This document shows positions 1-6,944 of a DNA stretch of 11,673 nt, piece by piece. The notes beneath the pieces are model-generated. The model was given only the letters and a program-made list of their open reading frames with translations, was not told the origin of the DNA and did not search any database. Position numbers and translations under genes: made by a program. The stretch's first letter is position 1, and each line of letters starts with the position of its first letter. The stretch comes from Paracoccaceae bacterium (GTDB lineage: Bacteria > Pseudomonadota > Alphaproteobacteria > Rhodobacterales > Rhodobacteraceae): positions 1 to 11,673 of the forward strand of contig JAHRVZ010000150.1 of NCBI GenBank assembly GCA_019090405.1. Reading direction: 5' to 3'.

Positions 1-358
1 CCACCATAGACGGTGTCGCGTCCTGATGTGCCGCCCTGTGCCGTGTCGTGAAATACGTCTGCCCCATCGCCCAAATAGACCAAATCCCGGCCATCTCCGG
101 CCCAGATCGTATCATTGCCTTCGTTGCCGTTAAGCGTGTCAAATCCGGTGCCGCCATAGACCTGATCGTTGCCCAGACTACCGAAAATCAGATCGTCCCC
201 GTTCAGTCCGTGATACACGTCATCGCCGTTGCCACCATAAAGGCTATCATTTCCGTCCCCGGCATAGACTGTATCACGCCCGAGATCTCCACCTTGTGAA
301 GTGTCGTAAAACACGTCGTCCCCGATGCCGAAATAGACTATATCCTGCCCGTCATCGC
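1..358 (-). repeat. 86-residue (258-bp) super-repeat within the RTX block
   Basis: Within the RTX protein the segment encoding VYFGIGDDVFYDTSQGG followed by GRDTVYAGDGND recurs 258 bp nearer the left edge as VYLGDGADVFHDTAQGG followed by GRDTVYGG. The nucleotide copies are diverged (roughly 70% identical by eye over 60 bp), so this is an old tandem duplication. Each unit combines ordinary nonapeptide repeats with a spacer containing DTxQGGxxGRDTVY. The array is cut by the window edge, so the number of units is unknown. Confidence 0.65.
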
Positions 359-2105
359 CATAAACCGTGTCATTTCCATCGCCGCCAAATATCGTATCCA
401 GACCCGCTCCGCCGTAAATCAGATCGTCGCCTGACCCGCCGTCCAGATGGTCATGGCCATCACCACCCCTAAGTGTATCATCACCCACCATGCCCTGAAT
501 GGTGTCATGGCCCATCAGCCCAATCAGGGATTCCGACTGCCAGTCACCAATGATGACATCCGCGTTGTTCGTTCCGGTGGTTTCGGACGCCAATCCCAAT
601 GGTGGGCGATCCGGGACTTCGCGGATCGAGGCAATAATTTCGTTGCGGTTGATCGACCCGCCCGATGCGCTATGAATTTCGGTTATATCCCCACGCCATT
701 CAATCTGCGCCCCATAGCTGGTCGAAGTAATGTTCAACGAATTCGGATCGTAGAACATTAAGAACCCGCTTAGATCCAGCTGATCCACCCCGACTTCGAA
801 GTCCATTATTTTATCGGTGGATGTGTCGCCGCTCAGGACAAATATGTCGGCTCCGTTTCCGCCAAACAATGTGTCTGCCCCAGCCCCATCCGCCAAAATA
901 TCAGCGCCATTTCCCGCCTTCAAAAGATCATCGCCGTCGTTGCCGGTCAGAATATCGTCACCAGAGCCGCTTTGAATTGTATCACCCGCCTGCGCGGCAT
1001 GGCGCATCTCTCCCTGATTGGCGACCGACACAGACAGTTGCGACAACCCAGAACCCGATTGCGAAGCGGCCATAATTTGAATGTCGTCACCAACATGTGC
1101 TGCTGCCAGATCGGTGATATTTTCCAATCCCATTCCTGTTTCGTGACTTATGCTATCAAGATGAACCAGCTGGCCGCCCGGCATCACCGTGAACAGGCTC
1201 AGACCATCATCCCCACCCCCGGCAATCAGATAGGTGCGCCCGTCCACTTCTACGGCTTCCAGACTTTGTACGCCGCCAAACCGCGTGTATTGCGTGTCCA
1301 GAACATGATCCGTTGGCACCAGATCACCTTCAGAGGTCAGCTCCATAACGCTTATCGCGCCAGCCCCCGAGCCATTGCCGCTGGCGGCGCTGGCGACAAC
1401 CACATACGTAACGTCCAGAACGGTGATGACCTCAAGCGCGGTAGGGGTCATAAGGCCCAGCCCATCTGCGGCGCCCATATTGTCCTGTAGAATTGGGGCC
1501 GCGTCGCCATCGCCCAAACGAAAGCTCAGGACAGAGTTTGAACCGCTACAGGTCGCAATCAGAAAATCATTGCCACTCACAGACGCGACGGACAGGTTGG
1601 TTACTGTTCCAGACCCAGGCGTCAGCGCAATTAGTTCTGGTTCACCATACCCACCCAGGCCGTCTGAGGTAAAACAGGTAAGATTTCCCTGATTATCAGC
1701 CATAAACAGATGCTCATCCTGTTCAATAACCGCTGTGATATTTCCGGTGTCACATCCCAAGTCGGCAGTTTGCACAAGACTGTCCAATGACCCGTCACTG
1801 CCAACCTCATATCCTGCCAAAGAGGCACCATCTCCGCCCACAATCACCACAGGTCCGGTCGCGGTCTCAATCAGCGCCAGAGATGAATCGGCCACTTCTG
1901 CCACATCTTCTGGAAACCATTGCGTATCAATCAGTGTCGCACCGCTGGCGTCACCTAGCTGATAGCTAACCAAACCACCGCCGCTGGCTGTGGTGGCCAT
2001 CACCGAAACCCCGGATTCGGTCTCGACCAACAAAAGATCACGAATCCCGAAATCAAGAGATTCTTGCCCAGTCTCTAACACCGACTCAAACACCAAATTT
2101 GTCAT
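1..2105 (-). CDS. RTX calcium-binding protein with N-terminal propeller-like domain (partial; C-terminus beyond left edge)
   Basis: An open frame runs from an ATG at 2105 off the left edge (at least 701 residues). Residues ~1-365 contain repeated strands of the type GLVSYQLGD, SLAGYEVGS, SVLSFRLGD, GLSLFTVMPGG, resembling a lactonase-like beta-propeller. A short block of GGxGxDxUx calcium-binding nonapeptides follows (~375-420), then a serralysin/M10-type C-terminal module (GADIFVLSGD ... DKIMDFEVGVDQLDLS, ~418-490), then a long second RTX block from ~512 to the edge. Such proteins normally leave by type I secretion and fold on calcium outside the cell; the secretion signal would be in the missing C-terminus. 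There is no N-terminal signal peptide. An upstream in-frame ATG at 2165 is less likely: it has no spaced Shine-Dalgarno and the extra 20 codons use rare ATA, AGA and TTA, whereas ATG 2105 is preceded by GGTGAGAG. It lies 133 bp after the kpsT-like gene on the same strand. The exact biological role is unknown. Confidence 0.85.
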   Translation of the reverse strand, partial: MTNLVFESVLETGQESLDFGIRDLLLVETESGVSVMATTASGGGLVSYQLGDASGATLIDTQWFPEDVAEVADSSLALIETATGPVVIVGGDGASLAGYEVGSDGSLDSLVQTADLGCDTGNITAVIEQDEHLFMADNQGNLTCFTSDGLGGYGEPELIALTPGSGTVTNLSVASVSGNDFLIATCSGSNSVLSFRLGDGDAAPILQDNMGAADGLGLMTPTALEVITVLDVTYVVVASAASGNGSGAGAISVMELTSEGDLVPTDHVLDTQYTRFGGVQSLEAVEVDGRTYLIAGGGDDGLSLFTVMPGGQLVHLDSISHETGMGLENITDLAAAHVGDDIQIMAASQSGSGLSQLSVSVANQGEMRHAAQAGDTIQSGSGDDILTGNDGDDLLKAGNGADILADGAGADTLFGGNGADIFVLSGDTSTDKIMDFEVGVDQLDLSGFLMFYDPNSLNITSTSYGAQIEWRGDITEIHSASGGSINRNEIIASIREVPDRPPLGLASETTGTNNADVIIGDWQSESLIGLMGHDTIQGMVGDDTLRGGDGHDHLDGGSGDDLIYGGAGLDTIFGGDGNDTVYGDDGQDIVYFGIGDDVFYDTSQGGDLGRDTVYAGDGNDSLYGGNGDDVYHGLNGDDLIFGSLGNDQVYGGTGFDTLNGNEGNDTIWAGDGRDLVYLGDGADVFHDTAQGGTSGRDTVYG

Positions 2106-2238
2106 TAACACTCTCACCACCGTTATCCCGGCAAGAGGTTTGACCCAATCAATCTGTGTTTTCATGCCTAAATAAAGGCAAGCCAGTGTTTTATCAGTAA
2201 ATCTGTACCATATTGATTTTGAATTAAGCTTTTGATGA

Positions 2239-2892
2239 TCAGCGCATCAGCGCCTGATGATACGAAATCGCCTCATCCAAGTCTTCGAAATAGCACAACT
2301 GACCTTGTTCCAGCACCATGCCTGCATCGCAAAACTGACGCACCTGATCCATTTCATGGCTGACCAGAATGGCACTGGCGGTTTTAACACGTTCGCGAAA
2401 TACAGCGCGGCTTTTGCGCTTGAACGCGGCGTCCCCCACGGCGGTAACTTCGTCTACCAGATAGGTGTCAAACCTGATCCCCATCGAAATTCCAAATGCC
2501 AGCCGTGATCGCATTCCATCTGAATAGCTGCGAATCGGCATATGGAAGTGTTTGCCCAGCTCGGCAAAATCTTCGACAAACTCTAGCAGGCTGTCGGTAT
2601 CCACACCGTAAATCCGCGCGATAAATCTAGTATTCTGCGCACCGGTTAATTCGCGGTGAAACGAACCGCCAAATCCGACTGGCCAGGAAATCGTTCCATC
2701 CGACACGACTTGCCCTTTATCCGGGTTCATGGTCCCGGCAATTATCTGCAACAGGGTCGATTTTCCGGCCCCGTTGCGCCCCAAAAGAGCCAGCGACGTG
2801 CCAGTTGGCAGGGTAAGGTTAATCTTGTTGATCACGACATCACGTTCGCCGCGTACCCAAAAACTTTTGGTCAGGTTTTCAAAGCGTATCAT
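2239..2892 (-). CDS. kpsT: Capsular polysaccharide ABC transporter, ATP-binding protein (KpsT-like)
   Basis: This 217-residue ATPase has the usual length for KpsT/Wzt-short proteins, without the C-terminal carbohydrate-binding extension of Wzt. Visible motifs are Walker A GRNGAGKS (38-45), a degenerate signature SYSDGM (122-127) typical of the polysaccharide exporter branch, Walker B TYLVDE with catalytic Glu148, and the switch His179 (VSHE). It should hydrolyse ATP on the cytoplasmic side to drive export of a lipid-linked polysaccharide through the KpsM-like permease. Its ATG overlaps the TGA of the upstream kpsE-like gene (ATGA, 2889-2892), so the two are translationally coupled. The permease lies on the other strand about 1.5 kb away rather than in the same operon. 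The family assignment is firm; the symbol is by similarity to the group 2 capsule system. Confidence 0.93.
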   Translation of the reverse strand: MIRFENLTKSFWVRGERDVVINKINLTLPTGTSLALLGRNGAGKSTLLQIIAGTMNPDKGQVVSDGTISWPVGFGGSFHRELTGAQNTRFIARIYGVDTDSLLEFVEDFAELGKHFHMPIRSYSDGMRSRLAFGISMGIRFDTYLVDEVTAVGDAAFKRKSRAVFRERVKTASAILVSHEMDQVRQFCDAGMVLEQGQLCYFEDLDEAISYHQALMR

Positions 2893-4247
2893 CGCCGGTC
2901 GCGGATACTGTAATAAACCAGCGCAAAAATTGCCCAGGCCATAATCAGAAACAACGCCGTCAACCCGAACAGTACAAATCGTTGCGGATATTCCGCGCTT
3001 TGTGCCAACGTTGGGCGCGTATAGGCCGCCAGATAGCGGCTTTGACGCGAAGAATTGGCACGCGCAATATCCATCGCAGTCAGTGCCGCATGATAGGTTT
3101 CTTCAGCGAACTCACGATCGACCACCAGGCTTTCGTATTCTGCCATCAAAGTTGGGTAATCTTTGCCGACCCCGGCGACCTCTTGCACAGCAAAGGATTT
3201 GCGTTCCTCACCAATCCGTCTGCGGATCACGTCGATCCGACGCCTTGCTTGTGCAACCCTCGGGTCATTTCGGCTGGTGGTGCCGTTCACCAGGTCATAT
3301 TCAATCATGGCCTCGGCGAGTTGTTGTTGCAGGTTGTTAACGATCCCCATCTGCCCCTGAAGGTCAGCAGTTGGGTCAACAATCTGCGTGCGGGTGTGGA
3401 ACAAGGTCAGTTGTTCGCGCGCAAGTTTAAGCCGCTGCTGCGCTTCGGCCAAATCAGCTTGGGCATAGCGCATCAAATCCGCCCTTGCAGCGGCGTTTAG
3501 CTGGTTAATCATCTGCTGACTTGCGATCAGGATTTCATCGGCGACCAGCTGAGCAAATTCCGGTTCAAACGCCAGAACCCTCAGTGTGATTAAACCCGAG
3601 GCCTGATTATATGAAATTCGAACCACCCGCTGCCAGAACCACAGAAGATCTTCGATCGTGGCATCCGGCCAAAGTGAGAACAACGGGTCTTTGGTCCAAT
3701 TGGCATCATAATGCGCGCTTAGCCCAATCTTTTTATCAATATGACCTACCAATTCCTGACTTTGGATGAATTCATAAAGGATGTCAGAGTCAGACGCTCC
3801 GCCTATGCCGGTAAATTGCGTCAGCCCACCAATCAGATCAGTGGCCGATCCGCTTTCTTCTTTGCGAACCGTGAACCCAACTGTCGAGGCATATTGGTCG
3901 ACGCTGACGAACCACAGATAATATACTGCGATGGCCAGCGGTGCGAGGATCAGAAAAACAAATGTCGTCAAAAGACCCCAGTGCCGTTTTCGCATCCGCA
4001 CAGATTTGGCCAAGGGACGCACCTCAACAGCAGGTGGAGGTGATGCGGGCCTTTGACCAGCATTCGGGTGCGGTTTTGGGCCGGGTTTATTTGGACCAGG
4101 CTTACGGTTTTTTAGCTCGGGCCCGTTTTTAGAGCCTGAATTTGCGGCTTTCGGGCCAGCATTCACTGGTCCGCCTTTCCCCGGCATCGCACCTTTTTGC
4201 GGGGAACCAGCATGCAGCCGGTTTGCTTTGGTGTCTTTGATTGTCAA
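2889..4247 (-). CDS. kpsE: Capsule polysaccharide export inner-membrane protein (KpsE/Wzz-type polysaccharide co-polymerase)
   Basis: The protein (452 residues from TTG 4247) has the KpsE/BexC/CtrB layout: an N-terminal membrane segment (~91-112), a periplasmic region starting VDQYASTVGFTVRKEE, long charged coiled-coil helices (~250-355, rich in Gln/Glu/Arg/Ala), and a second membrane segment near the C-terminus (~424-446) after a TRPTLAQSAEYP stretch of the kind seen in Wzz-family proteins. It is thought to span the periplasm and link the inner-membrane ABC exporter to the outer-membrane channel. An unusual feature is an ~85-residue cytoplasmic N-terminus rich in Lys, Pro, Gly and Asn. The start is uncertain: TTG 4247 has no clear Shine-Dalgarno, while ATG 4187 (Met21) follows AAAGGTGCG and may be the true start. 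It is the first gene of a minus-strand unit with kpsT. Confidence 0.9.
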   Translation of the reverse strand: MTIKDTKANRLHAGSPQKGAMPGKGGPVNAGPKAANSGSKNGPELKNRKPGPNKPGPKPHPNAGQRPASPPPAVEVRPLAKSVRMRKRHWGLLTTFVFLILAPLAIAVYYLWFVSVDQYASTVGFTVRKEESGSATDLIGGLTQFTGIGGASDSDILYEFIQSQELVGHIDKKIGLSAHYDANWTKDPLFSLWPDATIEDLLWFWQRVVRISYNQASGLITLRVLAFEPEFAQLVADEILIASQQMINQLNAAARADLMRYAQADLAEAQQRLKLAREQLTLFHTRTQIVDPTADLQGQMGIVNNLQQQLAEAMIEYDLVNGTTSRNDPRVAQARRRIDVIRRRIGEERKSFAVQEVAGVGKDYPTLMAEYESLVVDREFAEETYHAALTAMDIARANSSRQSRYLAAYTRPTLAQSAEYPQRFVLFGLTALFLIMAWAIFALVYYSIRDRR

Positions 4248-4375
4248 TTTTCTACCAATTAGTACTCAACTTGTAATTGTTAAACTAACTCTACATACTC
4301 GTCAAAGGAAAACCAACCCAGCAGGAACAGACCCTGACCGCCTCTCATTCTTTCGATAAAAACGGTGCACATCAG
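4248..4375. promoter_or_regulatory. Divergent intergenic region between kpsE-like and kpsM-like genes
   Basis: These 128 bp must carry the promoters for both halves of the exporter. On the plus strand TTGTAA (4271-4276), a 17-bp spacer and CATACT (4294-4299) form a plausible sigma-70-type promoter for kpsM. On the minus strand TTGACG (reading 4305 to 4300) with a 17-bp spacer and TAACAA (4282-4277) is a weaker candidate for kpsE-kpsT. The two candidates share the same stretch, so they could compete or be co-regulated. These are pattern matches only. Confidence 0.35.
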
Positions 4376-5149
4376 ATGCGCGCCCGGCGCTACGCGACTT
4401 TTCGCACGGTTGCTGCGCTTATCCTGCGTGAGATGTCGACCCGTTATGGCAAAACTCCGGGTGGGTATATCTGGGCGGTACTTGAACCGTTGGGGGCAAT
4501 ACTGATTTTGGCGTTTGGGTTTTCACTGTTGTTGCGGTCGCCGTCGTTGGGCACCAGTTTTATTTTGTTTTATGCGTCGGGCTACTTGCCATTTAACCTT
4601 TATCAGCAGGTGTCACTTGTGGTGGCGCGGGCAATCAATTTTTCTCGGGCTTTGTTATATTATCCGTCGGTAACCTGGGTTGATGCCATTCTGGCCCGGT
4701 TTGTACTGAATACGCTAACCGGAATGATGGTCACCTATATCCTGCTGTTCGCGATCTTAGGCCTTACCGATACCCGTGTGGTACTGGATGTGGTCCCCAT
4801 AATCGCGGCACTGGTGCTGGCGGCGTTTCTGGGGTTAGGGATTGGCACGCTGAATTGCCTTTTGGGCGGGCTGTTTCCAACCTGGGACATTATCTGGTCA
4901 ATCGCCTCTCGTCCGCTGTTTCTGGCGTCAGGAATTCTTTTTACATACGAAGATCTGCCCAACAGCGTGCAGTCAGTATTGTACTACAATCCGCTGATTC
5001 ATATCACCGGGTTGATGCGCTCTGGATTGTATCCGATGTATAATCCGCAATATGTGTCCCCGGTCTATGTGATTGCAATATCAACAGTTACTTTGGGTTT
5101 TGGAGTGTTGCTGCTTGCGCGGCATCACAAGACAATTCTAAACAGCTAG
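4376..5149 (+). CDS. kpsM: Capsular polysaccharide ABC transporter, permease protein (KpsM-like, ABC-2 type)
   Basis: The 257-residue protein matches the length and plan of KpsM: an amphipathic cytoplasmic N-terminus with LREMSTRYGKTPGGYIWAVL (17-36), about six membrane segments (approximately 31-53, 61-79, 108-130, 140-163, 172-190, 229-248), and the conserved YNPLIHITGLMRSGLYP (204-220) near the end. It should form the dimeric inner-membrane channel for polysaccharide export with the KpsT-like ATPase. ATG 4376 is chosen because homologues typically begin with a short basic segment before the LREMS motif. There is no strong Shine-Dalgarno, and upstream in-frame codons back to a stop at 4286 offer only CTG as a weak alternative. 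It appears monocistronic: an intrinsic terminator follows three bases after the stop, and the next gene is convergent and overlaps its last 62 bp. Confidence 0.93.
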   Translation: MRARRYATFRTVAALILREMSTRYGKTPGGYIWAVLEPLGAILILAFGFSLLLRSPSLGTSFILFYASGYLPFNLYQQVSLVVARAINFSRALLYYPSVTWVDAILARFVLNTLTGMMVTYILLFAILGLTDTRVVLDVVPIIAALVLAAFLGLGIGTLNCLLGGLFPTWDIIWSIASRPLFLASGILFTYEDLPNSVQSVLYYNPLIHITGLMRSGLYPMYNPQYVSPVYVIAISTVTLGFGVLLLARHHKTILNS

Positions 5150-6278
5150 AACCCAAATTAGTGTCTATTTTGCCAATTTGGGGTCTTTTCCGGGCCAAAG
5201 CAAGAATCTCGTCATGATCGGTATCTGTGCGCCCGCGTATCCCGTGCCAGACGGCAAGCCTTAGCATCTGCAGATATATGGCGCGCTTTTCGCCATAGCG
5301 TCGAGTTGCCAACAGCCACTTGGGCAAAACCAGCAATAACAAGGGCCAGAACATCAGGCCCGCCGCATTCCGGTACATGATTAGCCCGTTACGATAGGCA
5401 TAATAGACTTTCCATAACGGGTTGAACACGCGCTGCGCATCAGATGCAAAGGTCGAACACGCGTGTTCAAACCGCAGTTCCGGTTCAAACTGAATGGCAA
5501 ACCCATTGCGTCGCAACCGCAGAGTATAGATCACATCATCGCCATATAAAAATAGCCCGCCATCAGGCAACCCAACTTTTGCAATCATTTTGCGCGACAC
5601 AAAAAGCCCCACAAATGAGCTTAGGTCAATTTCTATTGGAACGGTCGCTTCATAGGTATCATATGGAATGTGATAGCAATCCCGCCCACGTCCGGTCAGC
5701 GCCCCAAGCACAGTGTTGATAAAGACTTTTGGCCGCCAGAACGGGTTGATTGACGGGCGGTTCATTTCGCAAATTTTGCCATCAGGATAATAGACTGCTG
5801 CTGCAACCGCCTTATCCTGATCTCGTGGCTGGCTATGAAATTGCTGCAGAGCGTTGATAGCCGGATAGGCGTCGTCATCCATAACGACGATCCAATCCGG
5901 ATCAATTTTTTCGCTGGCATACCGCATCCCGGCTTCAAATCCACCTGCTCCGCCAAGGTTTTCATCGCAATGAATCACCATGATTCGCGGATCATTTTGG
6001 TTTTTCAACCATTCTGTCGTGCCGTCTGTACAGGCATTATCAACCACAATCAGCCTGTCCAAATGCCTTGGCGGGTTGTCCAACAGTCGCGCCATCGTCA
6101 AGCGCAGTTTATCCAACCGGTTATAGGTTGCCACAACCGCCACCAGCGTTCCTGCTGTGTTGTATTCCAACTTGTTGCGCAACCTGGTTCTGCCTGCTTT
6201 GGTCTTGTTTGCGACAATTCGCACTTCACTCAACAATTCAAAGCAGTATTTTGTTAATTGTTTGATAATTTGCTGCAT
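5088..6278 (-). CDS. GT2-family glycosyltransferase (COG1216/galactofuranosyl- or rhamnosyltransferase-like)
   Basis: From ATG 6278 the protein is 396 residues. It shows a GT-A fold GT2 domain: VAVVATYNR (46-54), LIVVDNACTDGTTEWL (76-91), ENLGGAGGFEAGMRYA (106-121), the metal/nucleotide-sugar binding MDDDAYP (133-139), LYGDDVIYTLRLRRNG (244-259) as likely catalytic-base region, and FEHACS (270-275). NLGGAGGF plus DDD is typical of the branch including GlfT-like galactofuranosyl- and some rhamnosyltransferases; the actual sugar cannot be read from sequence. A hydrophobic stretch (~308-326) may attach it to the membrane. A TTG at 6320 would add 14 residues but has no ribosome site; ATG 6278 also lacks a good one, so the start is uncertain. 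The last ~30 residues are read through the kpsM terminator and the kpsM 3' end, and look like an extension beyond the conserved domain. Confidence 0.88.
   Translation of the reverse strand: MQQIIKQLTKYCFELLSEVRIVANKTKAGRTRLRNKLEYNTAGTLVAVVATYNRLDKLRLTMARLLDNPPRHLDRLIVVDNACTDGTTEWLKNQNDPRIMVIHCDENLGGAGGFEAGMRYASEKIDPDWIVVMDDDAYPAINALQQFHSQPRDQDKAVAAAVYYPDGKICEMNRPSINPFWRPKVFINTVLGALTGRGRDCYHIPYDTYEATVPIEIDLSSFVGLFVSRKMIAKVGLPDGGLFLYGDDVIYTLRLRRNGFAIQFEPELRFEHACSTFASDAQRVFNPLWKVYYAYRNGLIMYRNAAGLMFWPLLLLVLPKWLLATRRYGEKRAIYLQMLRLAVWHGIRGRTDTDHDEILALARKRPQIGKIDTNLGSSCLELSCDAAQAATLQNPK
5152..5189 (+). terminator. Intrinsic terminator of kpsM, inside the 3' end of the convergent glycosyltransferase gene
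   Basis: CCCAAATT (5152-5159) pairs perfectly with AATTTGGG (5175-5182) across a 15-nt loop, followed by the T-rich GTCTTTTCC. It begins three bases after the kpsM stop codon. On the opposite strand the same hairpin lies in the glycosyltransferase reading frame, followed by the less T-rich TTCTAGCTG. Confidence 0.55.
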
Positions 6279-6361
6279 CAGCCAACAGAAAACTTGCCCT
6301 GACAATATCCAAAGTGACAAACTAGGGCCGAATTGCTAAGCCCCCATCAGCAGCAAAACCC

Positions 6362-6366
6362 AGGAG
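6362..6366 (+). promoter_or_regulatory. Ribosome binding site of rfbC
   Basis: AGGAG lies 11 bases before ATG 6378. It favours this ATG over the in-frame TTG at 6333, which has no Shine-Dalgarno and lies ahead of the conserved start of RmlC proteins. No convincing sigma-70 promoter was found in the divergent gap 6279-6377, although a transcript must start there or run in from upstream. Confidence 0.6.
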
Positions 6367-6377
6367 CAGACAGCCTA

Positions 6378-6944
6378 ATGCAAATTGACCAAACTTCGCT
6401 ACCGGGTGTGCTAATTCTGACACCGGCCCGTCATGGAGATTCCCGTGGCTTTTTTTCGGAAAGCTGGAATCGCGCGACATTAGAGCAAGCTGGCATTGAC
6501 ATTGATTTTGTGCAGGACAATCACTCGATGTCTGAAACTGCCGGCACTGTACGTGGTCTGCATTATCAGACACCTCCGCAGGCGCAGACCAAATTGGTGC
6601 GTTGTGGTCGTGGTGCGTTGCTTGACGTGGCGGTGGACATCCGGCGAGGATCGCCCACGTTTGGCCAGTGGGTCGCGGTTGAACTTAGTTCTGAAAATGG
6701 CCGACAGTTGCTAGTGCCGGCAGGGTTCGCGCATGGTTTTGCAAGTCGCGCGCCCATGACCGAGATCATCTATAAATGTTCCGCCCCATATGCGCCCGAT
6801 TGTGATCGCGGGATACGCTGGGATGACCCTGAGATAGGTGTAGATTGGGAGTTAGGCGATACCGCTGCCATATTGTCGGCCAAAGATATGACCTCACCTT
6901 TGTTGGCCGACGCCGATCTGCCATTTGAATGGAGCGCCGAATGA
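6378..6944 (+). CDS. rfbC: dTDP-4-dehydrorhamnose 3,5-epimerase (RmlC)
   Basis: The 188-residue cupin protein has the expected length and motifs of RmlC: DSRGFF (21-26), DNHSMS (47-52), GTVRGLHYQ (56-64) with the active-site His62, TKLVRC (71-76), LLDVAVDIR (81-89), PAGFAHGF (114-121), and EIIYKCSAPY (129-138) with Tyr132 at the position of the catalytic tyrosine. It converts dTDP-4-dehydro-6-deoxy-D-glucose to dTDP-4-dehydro-L-rhamnose, the third step of dTDP-L-rhamnose synthesis in the cytoplasm. It is the first gene of the plus-strand rhamnose operon; its TGA overlaps the ATG of rfbB (ATGA, 6941-6944). The start at ATG 6378 is supported by an AGGAG sequence upstream. Confidence 0.96.
   Translation: MQIDQTSLPGVLILTPARHGDSRGFFSESWNRATLEQAGIDIDFVQDNHSMSETAGTVRGLHYQTPPQAQTKLVRCGRGALLDVAVDIRRGSPTFGQWVAVELSSENGRQLLVPAGFAHGFASRAPMTEIIYKCSAPYAPDCDRGIRWDDPEIGVDWELGDTAAILSAKDMTSPLLADADLPFEWSAE
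6931..6934 (+). promoter_or_regulatory. Ribosome binding site deciding the rfbB start
   Basis: GGAG lies inside the end of rfbC, six bases before ATG 6941. This spacing supports ATG 6941 (protein beginning MKILVTGGAG) and argues against the in-frame ATG at 6929, which would put four extra residues before the conserved Rossmann strand. Confidence 0.7.

Noticed and set aside
1..480. Tandem ~27-bp periodicity that could suggest a CRISPR or minisatellite
   Set aside because: The period corresponds to nine-residue GGxGxDxUx calcium-binding repeats in the coding frame, with diverged copies and no spacers.
48..1962. Several plus-strand open frames of 60-170 codons opposite the RTX gene
   Set aside because: They are antisense shadows of the long minus-strand RTX frame; their composition mirrors the complement of GGxGxD repeats and none has a sensible ribosome site or recognisable domain.
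2213..2227. CtrA-like site (TTGA-N7-TTAA) before the RTX gene; a similar TTAA-N7-TTAC at 11147-11161
   Set aside because: Each is only a 7/8 match in AT-rich intergenic DNA, where such matches are expected by chance; no supporting promoter geometry was seen.
6279..6377. Candidate promoters (TTGCCC or CTGACA near 6294-6304) for the rhamnose operon
   Set aside because: No acceptable -10 element lies 16-18 bp downstream of either; not called as a feature.
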